A stretch of 40,471 nucleotides of DNA from an uncultured Bacilli bacterium (GTDB taxonomy: Bacteria; Bacillota_I; Bacilli_A; RFN20; CAG-631): the NCBI GenBank assembly GCA_934215405.1, contig CAKPZU010000006.1, positions 1 to 40,471 of the forward strand. The letters run 5' to 3'. Positions 17,453 to 26,598 of the stretch are shown here, piece by piece. Below the pieces are notes generated by a model. It did not search any database, was not told the origin of the DNA, and saw only the letters and a program-made list of their open reading frames with translations. Numbering within the stretch: position 1 is the first letter of the stretch; each line of letters starts with the position of its first letter. Made by a program: the position numbers and the translations under genes.

Positions 17453-19874
17453 GTAACTTCACCTCTTTCCAGAATGTTTCTATAAATGATTTAATTTGAT
17501 CAAACATAACAAATACTACAACACAAATTATAAAGAATAAAACCATAAAGATTATTGTTAAAATTATATTTTTTAAAGTTTGTCCAAATGTATAGTTATG
17601 TGTTTCTACAATACCAATAACTAATAATATTCCACTGCCCCAGAAGCCTAATATCTTTAATATTGAAATAATTACTTCTTCATTTAATGTTAAGCCATAT
17701 GATATTCCAACAGCAAGTGGTAAGCATATAATCATAGGAAGTAGGCTATAGCCTGTAAATTTATAAATATCAGCAAATGTACCTTCACCATCATTAATAG
17801 CAGATACTAAGTAGTTACATAAAACAAATACTCCAAGAACAGCTATAACAGCTACTAAAACAGATGATGGATTCAATGATATTGCAGTTATATATTGGAA
17901 AGGTAATGCATAGCTATACGTATTTAATAAGAAGGCAATTATTGCCAATATATAATGTAATGTTGCTCCAAGAATTGAACCACGTCGTTTAGTCTTCAAT
18001 TCATAGAAGGTATCAGCAGGCTTTTTTATCATTCTAAAGCCAACTGTTAAATCCTTAAAGACTCTTGTATCCTTAATTTTCTTTATTTTTTGCTTTAATT
18101 CATATAATTTCTTTATATGATTTGATAAATATTTAATTAATATAATAAAGCATATTACACCTATTGCTATTAAAATTATTGTTGTTAAATTAGATTGTAA
18201 ATAATCATTTCTTAATTCCCAAAAAACATTTGAATATAATGCTCTATTTTTAGATGTTGAAAAATATTTTAAGGAATTTTTAAAATCTAAATCATAATAA
18301 TATGCCTTACCAAGGCCATCATTTGCTAAAACTGATAATGAATCATTCTTTAAAACATCTTCCCAGGCTTTTCTACTTGCTTCATAATCATGATTATTGA
18401 ATGAAGTTATGGCATTAAAGATATTATTAGCATAGGTTGTTGGAACAAATGATTGTAAAAAGTTTCCCTTAGCATCAGTTGCCCAAATTCTATTTTTGCT
18501 ATCAACAACTATTGATGACATTTCCTTAAAGAAGCCAACAAAATTATTTGATGCGCTTTCAGCTTGAGTATTATTTGTTCCAAAGAAGAAAATTGTTTTA
18601 CCACCAGGTGTTAGTACATAAATAATTCCACCCTTTTGTGCTAAGAAAATCAATCCATCCTTAGTAACATATGAATCAGTAATATCATTTTCAGTTAAAG
18701 AAACCATTGTTTCTAAAATTGATGATCCACCAGTTGAATACTTATTAAATACTAAAGAGTTTCCAGTAGATATTGAATAAACTAAGTTGTCCTTATCTAT
18801 AAAAACGTTAGAGAAAGCAGCTGGTGTTGCAACAGTTAATTTTTCAAGTTGAGCCTTTGTACCATAATTTTTAACAAATTGATATAAGAAATTATAAGAT
18901 ACTGTATTTACTACGAAGAATGAAACGAATTCTCCAGTATAAGTTAGCTGTATCATACCAGCAGTTGTTGCAGAAGATGCAACAAAGATATTTCCTGATG
19001 AGTCAACTGATATCTTATCTGGCTTGAATGATGTTTTTTCACCAAAGGCTGGTGTCTTTGTTTTATATACTCCTAAAGGAGCAAGTGGCTCATCACATTC
19101 TTGTCCAATACGGCAAACAATTCTATTTATTGATTTATCCTCATTCTTATCCTTAAAGTTGCTATTAGTTGGCATAACCTGATAGCCTTCTAAATCTTCT
19201 TCAGAAGCAACAGTTATAAGTTTATAAGATGAATATGTTCTATCAACCTCTTGCATTGGCTGATGAATAATATAAGGATCATCTAGTTGAATTTCATTAT
19301 TATCATTAAATGGCACTCTATAAATAAGCCCTGTATATTCTTGAACATAATCCCCTAATAATAAGGATTTTTCAATATCATTAGCCTTAATAGTTTCATA
19401 ATACTTTGCAGCAGTATCTGTAATATACATTTCCTTTCTTGTAACACCACGAACAGTAGTTGTTCTAATCCATAAGCCAGAAGCTGATTCTGTCATATTT
19501 GGTAAATTATTACCAATATCAATTTTTAATGGATTATCATTAATGTTATCAAGATTTACTCTAAGTATGAATGGCTTTGTTTGTGTGTTTCCACCATTTA
19601 AAATATAGCCATATTCAACTTTTTTTCCATTTTCAACTACCTCATCAATAACCATATCACGTGGATTAATTAAGCCAAGCCTATCATATGTAGCCTCAGG
19701 GTGATATCCATCTTGACATTTTATATATTGACCATCAGCATTAATTGTTTTTGTATAAGTAGTTGATTGGGTAGCATATACAACATTTTTGTTAGTGTTT
19801 ACTAAGCAAGCAGCAGAACTTAGCATGACACATAATACTACACCTAAAATACTTTTTAATTTATTCGCTTTCAT
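17436..19874 (-). CDS. Beta-propeller / TPR / Yip1-domain membrane protein
   Basis: 812 residues. There is a signal peptide (SILGVVLCVMLSSAACLV). Residues ~60-470 are beta-rich and contain NHL-like propeller repeats (IFVASSATTAGMIQLTYTGEFVSFF; LIFLAQKGGIIYVLTPGGKTIFFFG; VDSKNRIWATDAKGNFLQSF). Residues ~480-550 form a short TPR-like helical part (NHDYEASRKAWEDVLK, ALANDGLGKAYYYDL-type). A membrane helix sits near residue 560 and a basic linker follows. Residues ~620-795 form a four- or five-helix Yip1-type domain. The extracellular propeller is thus tethered to a multi-helix membrane domain. There is no strong ribosome site; its ATG lies one base beyond the stop of the preceding permease, so coupled translation is likely. 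It overlaps the next gene by 17 bases. Function unknown. Confidence 0.8.
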   Translation of the reverse strand: MKANKLKSILGVVLCVMLSSAACLVNTNKNVVYATQSTTYTKTINADGQYIKCQDGYHPEATYDRLGLINPRDMVIDEVVENGKKVEYGYILNGGNTQTKPFILRVNLDNINDNPLKIDIGNNLPNMTESASGLWIRTTTVRGVTRKEMYITDTAAKYYETIKANDIEKSLLLGDYVQEYTGLIYRVPFNDNNEIQLDDPYIIHQPMQEVDRTYSSYKLITVASEEDLEGYQVMPTNSNFKDKNEDKSINRIVCRIGQECDEPLAPLGVYKTKTPAFGEKTSFKPDKISVDSSGNIFVASSATTAGMIQLTYTGEFVSFFVVNTVSYNFLYQFVKNYGTKAQLEKLTVATPAAFSNVFIDKDNLVYSISTGNSLVFNKYSTGGSSILETMVSLTENDITDSYVTKDGLIFLAQKGGIIYVLTPGGKTIFFFGTNNTQAESASNNFVGFFKEMSSIVVDSKNRIWATDAKGNFLQSFVPTTYANNIFNAITSFNNHDYEASRKAWEDVLKNDSLSVLANDGLGKAYYYDLDFKNSLKYFSTSKNRALYSNVFWELRNDYLQSNLTTIILIAIGVICFIILIKYLSNHIKKLYELKQKIKKIKDTRVFKDLTVGFRMIKKPADTFYELKTKRRGSILGATLHYILAIIAFLLNTYSYALPFQYITAISLNPSSVLVAVIAVLGVFVLCNYLVSAINDGEGTFADIYKFTGYSLLPMIICLPLAVGISYGLTLNEEVIISILKILGFWGSGILLVIGIVETHNYTFGQTLKNIILTIIFMVLFFIICVVVFVMFDQIKSFIETFWKEVKLRAGWY

Positions 19875-19875
19875 A

Positions 19876-20745
19876 TTATTTAATACCTGACCTTGCCATT
19901 GTATTCATTACCTTTGATTGCATTATAATAAATATAATTAGGTTTGGTAAGAATAGAATTAATGAACTTGCTGCTGAAACACCAGAAGCTTTAATGCCGG
20001 CTTGTGATGATAATAATCCTAAATAATAAGGTAATGTTTTTAAGCTTTCAGAATTTAAGTAAATAGTACTAGCACCTCCTGAGTTCCAAATAGATTGGAA
20101 GGCTAAAATTGCAATTGTTGCAATAGTTGACTTAACAAGAGGTATAACAAATTTAATAATTATTTGTAAATCATTAGCGCCATCTAATCTTGCTGATTCC
20201 AATATTTCCTTTGGAACCTCGTCAATGTTTTGTTTCATTAAAAATAAATAAACAGGTACAGCAAGTGATGGAATGATATGAACTAAGAAGTTATCTATTA
20301 AGCCTAATGATGAAATAATTAGATATGTTGGAATTTGTACAGCAATTGCTACAAACATTAAAGCTAATTGGTTAATAGTAAAGAATATTTTCTTTATTTT
20401 AAATTCTTTCTTTGAAAAAGCATAGCCTGTAGTAATTGTTAAGAATAAGACACAAAAAACATATACTATTGTTATAATTAATGAATTTAATAAATATCTC
20501 ATCCATGGTAAGCCAGTAGTTCTAGCTAAACGGAATAATTCCTCAAAGTTAGATAATGTTGGATTATATACTAAAATTTTTGGAGGAAAATAGAATAATT
20601 CATCAAGTGGCTTAAAGGCTTGACAAATAATGTAAATAATTGGCAAAATCATTACTGCACAAATTGGTAGCAAGATAATTAAAAATTTAATTTGGCTTGA
20701 CTGAAATTTTTTTGGATTTAGTTGAATTACTTGAAACGCTGCCAT
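19876..20745 (-). CDS. ABC sugar permease, MalG-like (first pair)
   Basis: 289 residues from the ATG at 20745, which has AAAGGAGG eight bases upstream; an in-frame GTG at 20754 would add three residues but sits too close to that site. Six membrane segments are expected; the first is FLIILLPICAVMILPIIYIIC. The EAA loop reads ESARLDGANDLQIIIKFVIP, placing it with MalG-type permeases of the carbohydrate uptake CUT1 group. It pairs with the preceding permease. No ATPase is encoded in the operon, so docking to a shared MsmX-like ATPase is inferred. Confidence 0.93.
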   Translation of the reverse strand: MAAFQVIQLNPKKFQSSQIKFLIILLPICAVMILPIIYIICQAFKPLDELFYFPPKILVYNPTLSNFEELFRLARTTGLPWMRYLLNSLIITIVYVFCVLFLTITTGYAFSKKEFKIKKIFFTINQLALMFVAIAVQIPTYLIISSLGLIDNFLVHIIPSLAVPVYLFLMKQNIDEVPKEILESARLDGANDLQIIIKFVIPLVKSTIATIAILAFQSIWNSGGASTIYLNSESLKTLPYYLGLLSSQAGIKASGVSAASSLILFLPNLIIFIIMQSKVMNTMARSGIK

Positions 20746-20759
20746 TTTACACACCTCCT

Positions 20760-21728
20760 TTAATCCTTATTGCCAAATAGCATATTGGCAACTTTTGAAA
20801 AAATTAATACAAATAATAATAATACAACTGACATTGCTGAAGCATAGCCCAATTCATTTCTATAGAATGCATAGTCATTCATATGAACTAATATTGTTTG
20901 GGCCGATTTTTGTGGCGTTATGTAAGCTCCAGATAAGCTTACAGCTAACGTACCAGCAGACATGGCATTTGTTATAGACATAATCGCTGCAAAGTACATT
21001 GAGCCACGCATTTGCGGAATAGTAACATAAATTGTCTCTTGGAAACGGTTTTTTATTCCATCAATATGGGCCGCCTCATAAAGTTCTGGATCTAGGTTAC
21101 ATAAAGAAGAAAGAATTGATAGGAAGCCTATTCCAAATGAACTCCATAGGGCAACAAATATTGTTATATTCAATAAATACTTCGGACTTGATAGCCAAGA
21201 AATTGGAGCATTGATTATTCCAAAATTCATTAAGAAGGCATTTAAATAACCCCATTGGTCTCCTGAAAATAAAGATTTCCAAATAACTCCAATTAAAACA
21301 CTACCTGCTAATGAAGGAGTATAAACAATTAAAGCTAGTACTGTTCTTAATCCCTTTGGAAGCTGAGCTAGCATCCAAGCAATTAAAAATGAAAGAATAT
21401 AGCCTCCTGGGCCAACAATTAATGAAAACTTAAGTGTTTCTGGAACTACATATTGCATAAAATCTCTATCTACAGAAAACATATTAACATAATTCTTTAA
21501 GCCAACAAATGTTGGAAATTGTAAAGCATTAAAGTATGTTAATGATAATAAAGCTGAAATAAATACTGGTAATGCAATAAAAACGAAGAACAATGTAATA
21601 TAAGGAGCTGTCAAAAGAAATGTTGATAATGGTGAGCCATTAATACCATTAGTTTTTGAATTCTTCCTAATTACAATTTTTTTAGGGTTTGCATCTCTAA
21701 AAATATAATGTGTTTTAATGTTTTTCAT
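20760..21728 (-). CDS. ABC sugar permease, MalF-like (first pair)
   Basis: 322 residues from the ATG at 21728, preceded by AGGAGGG with ideal spacing; an upstream in-frame start at 21755 would overlap the solute-binding gene and has no ribosome site. After a basic N-terminus come membrane segments beginning SPLSTFLLTAPYITLFFVFIA. The EAA loop is YEAAHIDGIKNRFQETIYVTIP. With the downstream permease it should form the membrane channel for the solute-binding lipoprotein encoded immediately upstream. Confidence 0.92.
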   Translation of the reverse strand: MKNIKTHYIFRDANPKKIVIRKNSKTNGINGSPLSTFLLTAPYITLFFVFIALPVFISALLSLTYFNALQFPTFVGLKNYVNMFSVDRDFMQYVVPETLKFSLIVGPGGYILSFLIAWMLAQLPKGLRTVLALIVYTPSLAGSVLIGVIWKSLFSGDQWGYLNAFLMNFGIINAPISWLSSPKYLLNITIFVALWSSFGIGFLSILSSLCNLDPELYEAAHIDGIKNRFQETIYVTIPQMRGSMYFAAIMSITNAMSAGTLAVSLSGAYITPQKSAQTILVHMNDYAFYRNELGYASAMSVVLLLFVLIFSKVANMLFGNKD

Positions 21729-21739
21729 ATGCAACCCTC

Positions 21740-24700
21740 CTAATTTAATGGACAATATGGCGAAGCTTTATTTTCGCCTTTTTTATTTTCTTTAAAGTTT
21801 TTAAAGCATGCTTCAACCCAGTCAAAATCTCTTAATATATACTCTCTAGTTCCAACTCCCTTTAAAGTATCATAATAACCAAATTCTTCCATTTTTCTTT
21901 GAATTTCTCTATCCATCAATACTTTTTCTAGGTCAATTGCTTCACCAATCGAGGTTTTACTTGTTGTTGTTGATGAAGAAGAAGTACCAAATACTACTGT
22001 ATTCCATATATCAGATAGCCCACGTTCAAGCATATATTGCCCTGGAATTTGCTGTAAATCAATAATCCATTTAACCTGCTCTAAAACGACCTCTCTAACA
22101 TTTGAATCAATTGGTAATGTCTTAGCTGCATCTAGATTTGATGAAAACCAAACTACTGAAGGCCCATAGGCTGATTGTAAAGCCTCTGTGAATTTTTCTT
22201 GAATTGGTGTTGACATCCACCATTGAAGGAATAGCCAAGCCTCATCAATTAGCTTTGAATTATTAAATATCATTGCTGATGAGCCATTTGAAATAAACCA
22301 ACGAGATATTTCATCACCTATTCCATCTCCATTTAAATCCTTGTATGTTCCATCCTCAAGCTTTTCTTGCTTAATACCAGGAATCATATGAACAGACCAT
22401 TTTCCTAATAGCTCTGGAGCAACATATTTTAAAGATAAATACATTGATAAGTCTCCTATTCCAATTGGATATGTACCATATCTAAAATGGTTATAGAAAG
22501 AGCCTACCTCTGTTGGTAATGAATAAATTGTATATAAATCTGTTAATAGCTTTAATCCTTCATATGTTTTATCATCACGAAGATTTACAGTATAAGCATC
22601 ATCACATAATATTTTTCCATTATTTTGTAAAATAAATTGTGCTGTTGTTGATAAACCCTTTAATGAGCCTGAAGCACTTGCTGGATAATAAAAGTTTGAG
22701 CCATAAGATTGGATTGTATATAAATCACCAATTACCTCATCCCAGGTTTGTGGAATAGCAAGTGGCGTTTTATCCTCACCCATAACATTCATCATATCAT
22801 CCCTAGTGAACATTAATTGGACGCTTGTAGATTCTGGTAATGAATAAATTTTATCATTATAAATCATAGACATTAATTGTCCATGTGGCATATTTGAAGC
22901 AACATCGAAATAATAAGGAGTAAAGCCCCAATGGTTATTTACAAATCCCCAGCTATCATCAAAATCACTTAATGGATAAGCTGCATTTCCACGTAGAGCA
23001 AATTCAAAGGCTCTACCAGAATTAATACCTAAAGCTAAATCTGGAACTGTATTAGCAGCATAAGCATAAATTAAATTATCCTCACTAGGCATTTGTCTGA
23101 TGTTTATTTTAATACCATTTGGATACTTTGCACATTTTGTATTTGGCGTAAATTCATTATCTGCAAAAGCCTGTAAAATATCATTATAGGCTTGTGATCT
23201 AGCAGACCAAATATTTAATTCACCATCATTTAATAAAGTTTTGTATTTGTCTGATGAGAATGTTTGGCCTAAAGAAACTAATGATGAATAGAACGATGAA
23301 ACCCATGAAGCATTTTCCTTACCAACAATTGAATCTTTTTTATCAGTTAAATATAGGCAATCTAAAACCATATTTGACGACTGTAAAGCTGTTGCAGTAT
23401 CAGCGACTAGCTTTGCAAGGCAGTTATCTCCAGCTGAGAATGAATTCAACTTTAATGGTAAATCATCTGGTTCCTCAATAAATTCATCAACAAGTTCTAT
23501 CATACGTTGGAAATATGATAAGGAACTTGCTGATTTGTCATTTCCAACAATTTGACGTAATTTATATTGTGAATCTAATATAATATTTTTATATGATTTT
23601 AAAATTCTTACAGTGCTTGGATTATGCTCTGTTAATCGATAATCACGATAGCTATCAACTGAAGCACCAGTTAGCTTTCTAATTTCAATAGCAAAGTCAT
23701 TAATATCATCATAAATTGCCATTAAATTAGTATATACCTCTAGTAATGGCTCAGTAGTAGCTGTTAAAGTAATTGTATTTATTCCTTTTTTTAAATAGAA
23801 ATAATAAGGTGTGCCGTCATCATTTGAAATAGTAATATTTTTATAATAAGAGCCTGTTTCAGGGAAACGATAATTTAATACTTCCTGAAATGGCACCTGG
23901 TCATTTATTTCTATTTTTCTATATATAGGGAAGTTATCATTACTATTATAATAATGCAAAGTTAATGGATAATATCCCTCTGAATCAATGTCAATTTCAT
24001 AAGTAATTGCTTGTCCTGATTTAGACCAGTTTGAGGTAACATTAATTAGTTTTCTATCATCTCTATATGGAGAAGCAGATGGAGTTTGTTCATTAGCTAA
24101 TGTTATGTCATTAGAATTTTTATAAATATAATTAATAGCATTGATTTTTATTCTATCATTACCTAATGTTTTGGTATTATTAGTACCATATACCTCTGAA
24201 TATTTTTTTAAAGCTGTTACAGGCTTTAAGAACAATTTACCTAAATAGAAATAATCTGAGGATAAATTAGTTATTGATATTTCTATTTTTTCTTTGTTTA
24301 ATTCAAAAACAACTGGCATAGTTGTCGAATATGTTGATTCATATAATCCTACAACATTCCATTTATTAAGCTTTTTTTGAGATGGAGACATTTCATCACC
24401 ATATCTTGTTGTTTCAAAAACTTTGTTGCCATCAGAATCTTTAGTTACATTATCCTCATATAAAATAGGTAATAGAAGCGAATTTGCTTCATTAAATTGT
24501 GTAACTCCATTAATATCGACCTTAATTAATGCAGATGCGGCAAATGTTGAAGGGATAAAGTATTCAAGATATAAATAATATCTACCATAGTCATTTTTAT
24601 CTAAATTTTCAATTGTATATGTAATTGAATTGTTTCCTAATGCTACAACACTATATGATGGAAAGGAATCATCATAATCAACTAAATCCGCATTAGCTTT

Positions 24701-24943
24701 ATTACCAGTAGGGTAAAGTTGCTTTTCACTTGAGCTAGTTAAATATTTGTCTTTATATTTTTCATTTAATGTTTTATTAACAAAGTAATATGATGATGAA
24801 TATGTTTTGTCACGATTATTTAAAGTATCCACACTCGTTTGCAATGTTTTTTCATCAATAGCAGTATAATTTACCTTCGAAGAACAGCCTACTACTAGAA
24901 ATAATAAACTTGCTAATAGAATTGTTTTTTTAATTTTTATCAC
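21740..24943 (-). CDS. Very large extracellular solute-binding lipoprotein
   Basis: 1067 residues against the usual ~420-550. The start is a GTG with GGAGG seven bases upstream. The signal ends in a lipobox, LVVGCSS, so it is anchored outside the membrane. Residues ~30-420 are beta-rich, with two similar blocks of the form 'INDQ/DINGVTxFxE' (VKVDINGVTQFNEANS; RKIEINDQVPFQEVLN), suggesting two carbohydrate-binding-like sandwiches. Residues ~430-560 look helical. From ~578 a SBP_bac_1 fold follows (IWSARSQAYNDILQAF; IYSLPESTSVQLMFTRDD; PQTWDEVIGDL). Near residue 868 DLNGDGIGDE is an EF-hand or dockerin-like calcium loop. It presumably captures a glycan for the two permeases that follow. Confidence 0.9.
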   Translation of the reverse strand: MIKIKKTILLASLLFLVVGCSSKVNYTAIDEKTLQTSVDTLNNRDKTYSSSYYFVNKTLNEKYKDKYLTSSSEKQLYPTGNKANADLVDYDDSFPSYSVVALGNNSITYTIENLDKNDYGRYYLYLEYFIPSTFAASALIKVDINGVTQFNEANSLLLPILYEDNVTKDSDGNKVFETTRYGDEMSPSQKKLNKWNVVGLYESTYSTTMPVVFELNKEKIEISITNLSSDYFYLGKLFLKPVTALKKYSEVYGTNNTKTLGNDRIKINAINYIYKNSNDITLANEQTPSASPYRDDRKLINVTSNWSKSGQAITYEIDIDSEGYYPLTLHYYNSNDNFPIYRKIEINDQVPFQEVLNYRFPETGSYYKNITISNDDGTPYYFYLKKGINTITLTATTEPLLEVYTNLMAIYDDINDFAIEIRKLTGASVDSYRDYRLTEHNPSTVRILKSYKNIILDSQYKLRQIVGNDKSASSLSYFQRMIELVDEFIEEPDDLPLKLNSFSAGDNCLAKLVADTATALQSSNMVLDCLYLTDKKDSIVGKENASWVSSFYSSLVSLGQTFSSDKYKTLLNDGELNIWSARSQAYNDILQAFADNEFTPNTKCAKYPNGIKINIRQMPSEDNLIYAYAANTVPDLALGINSGRAFEFALRGNAAYPLSDFDDSWGFVNNHWGFTPYYFDVASNMPHGQLMSMIYNDKIYSLPESTSVQLMFTRDDMMNVMGEDKTPLAIPQTWDEVIGDLYTIQSYGSNFYYPASASGSLKGLSTTAQFILQNNGKILCDDAYTVNLRDDKTYEGLKLLTDLYTIYSLPTEVGSFYNHFRYGTYPIGIGDLSMYLSLKYVAPELLGKWSVHMIPGIKQEKLEDGTYKDLNGDGIGDEISRWFISNGSSAMIFNNSKLIDEAWLFLQWWMSTPIQEKFTEALQSAYGPSVVWFSSNLDAAKTLPIDSNVREVVLEQVKWIIDLQQIPGQYMLERGLSDIWNTVVFGTSSSSTTTSKTSIGEAIDLEKVLMDREIQRKMEEFGYYDTLKGVGTREYILRDFDWVEACFKNFKENKKGENKASPYCPLN

Positions 24944-24956
24944 ATTAACTCCTCCT

Positions 24957-26447
24957 TTACTTTGTAGTTACCATAATTGAATTTAAAACCAATCTTGTTT
25001 TTTCAATTGTAGCTATACCTGTATCAGATGAAATAGTCTTTACAACGTAATCACCTAATCCGTTATTATTCTTAACAGATAGTTGCGAAGAACCACCACC
25101 ATCAAAATTAGCAGCATCATAACAACCAATGTATCTCATAAAGTCAGCAAGTTGTGTTAGATTTAAGCCAGTACAAGTACTAGCTAATTTGTTATAATGT
25201 AAATCTTCAACAGATACTATTACAACCTTGCCATCGCTTCTAACACCAACAGCAGTTCTAGGAACTCTATAATTTGCACCATTTGAGGTTTCCTTAGCGA
25301 CAGTATCAGGAATTATTCCATTTTCAACTAATGAGTGTCTAGCACCAAGAACAGTTGTATAGCCACTCCATCTTCCATCAGAGCTTACTACCTCATTAGT
25401 TAAAAAGTTTACATAATCTCCTTCATTTAAATTTATCAATGAAGTATCATTAACTCCAAGCGTCATAATAGCATAATCCTCATTTTCTATTTTATGAAGC
25501 TCGCCATCCTTTGTAGAAGTAGACACTTTCTCAATATAGCCTCTTACTTCTCCTTTTTTACATTTATCCTTTTGTATTTTCTTTATAGAAAAAACTTTAT
25601 TTCCTTTTTTTACTTTATAGTCTATTTCTATATTTGTTCCAAAATATAATCCTGAATAAGCATTACTTCTATTTGATAAAGTTTTTAATGAATCAGGAAT
25701 TGTAATTGCTTCTCCACTCTTTTTATACAAATAAAGCATTCCAGCCTTATTATCAATAAAGCTTCCCTTTAAATTAGTTTTATAATCCTTTTGATAAGTC
25801 ATTGGAGCAATTTTTGCATGATTTCCATAAATTCCAAATAGCATTGGATAAGAAACTGGCACATCATTTAAATCATAATTATGGGCTTGCTTTAATACAT
25901 AGCCATCCTTAACAAAGGCATTAACACATGTTGAGCCAAAGAAATCTGCATTTGTTACTGCCATAACTTTTTTAGTTGGATTATCTTTTTCGTAACTATT
26001 TGCTTGAGAAACTGGAGTTGATTTTTTTGCAAATTCACTAATTGAATGTGTGTTTTTGTAGCTTCCTGCAACAATATTTGCTTTGTTTAAATCAACTAAA
26101 ACATAATAAGGAGTAACATGCTTCCCACTAGTTGTGTTTAAATCATATGATGCTTTCACAAGTAAAACGCCATCCCCTAGTTCTTCACTTTCTTCCTTAT
26201 AGGTTTTTTCATCAAAGGTAGTAGGAGTATATTGCTCAAGTGCCTTATATTCCTTTAAATCAACTTGCTTCTTATTATCAAAATCAAAATTTTCATTATT
26301 ATCATTTTCCTTTTCACTACTAGTTTGTTCAATTGTTGAAGTACTATCATCAGTTGAGCTTAAAGGAGAGCTCTGTTGATTAGAATTACAACTAGAAATT
26401 GATGTAATTAATGCTGTAATTAATGCAAGTTTTACTCTTATATCCAT
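24957..26447 (-). CDS. Phosphodiester-glycosidase (NAGPA-domain) lipoprotein
   Basis: 496 residues from the ATG at 26447, which has TGGAGGC upstream and lies ~32 bases after the predicted transcription start; a GTG 24 bases earlier would leave almost no leader. Residues 1-20 are a lipoprotein signal with the acceptor Cys at 20 (TSISSCNSN), followed by a Ser/Thr-rich linker. Residues ~170-490 carry the domain named for the human N-acetylglucosamine-1-phosphodiester alpha-N-acetylglucosaminidase: AVTNADFFGSTCVNAFVKDG, TAVGVRSDGKVVIVSVE and NFDGGGSSQLSV. Bacterial members are surface or secreted proteins acting on sugar phosphodiesters such as in exopolysaccharide or teichoic acid. First gene of the operon, suggesting the target is a phosphorylated or phosphodiester-linked glycan. 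Confidence 0.88.
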   Translation of the reverse strand: MDIRVKLALITALITSISSCNSNQQSSPLSSTDDSTSTIEQTSSEKENDNNENFDFDNKKQVDLKEYKALEQYTPTTFDEKTYKEESEELGDGVLLVKASYDLNTTSGKHVTPYYVLVDLNKANIVAGSYKNTHSISEFAKKSTPVSQANSYEKDNPTKKVMAVTNADFFGSTCVNAFVKDGYVLKQAHNYDLNDVPVSYPMLFGIYGNHAKIAPMTYQKDYKTNLKGSFIDNKAGMLYLYKKSGEAITIPDSLKTLSNRSNAYSGLYFGTNIEIDYKVKKGNKVFSIKKIQKDKCKKGEVRGYIEKVSTSTKDGELHKIENEDYAIMTLGVNDTSLINLNEGDYVNFLTNEVVSSDGRWSGYTTVLGARHSLVENGIIPDTVAKETSNGANYRVPRTAVGVRSDGKVVIVSVEDLHYNKLASTCTGLNLTQLADFMRYIGCYDAANFDGGGSSQLSVKNNNGLGDYVVKTISSDTGIATIEKTRLVLNSIMVTTK

Positions 26448-26485
26448 AATTTGCCTCCAAAACAAAAACACATTTGCGCAATAAA

Positions 26486-26514
26486 ATTATAGCATAGCAT
26501 ATCCTTTAATACAA
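26486..26514 (-). promoter_or_regulatory. Promoter of the eight-gene transport operon
   Basis: On the minus strand, TTGTAT (26509-26514) is followed by a 17-bp spacer and TATAAT (26486-26491), with TGC directly before the -10 making an extended element. It is the only strong promoter I see between here and the terminator at 10984-11014, so the eight genes probably form one ~15.5-kb transcript. Confidence 0.8.
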
Positions 26515-26568
26515 AGTATTAATACCAAAATGGCATTATATGGACATAAATTATAAATAATTGAGACA

Positions 26569-26598
26569 CAAAATGAAAAGAACTTATTAAAGTTCTTT
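26569..26598 (-). terminator. Terminator of the gyr operon after dus
   Basis: Stem AAGAACTT (26578-26585) with AAGTTCTT (26590-26597); the dus stop codon lies in the loop and 3' arm. On the minus strand it is followed by TTTTCATTTT, an imperfect T-run, so moderate strength only. Confidence 0.6.
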
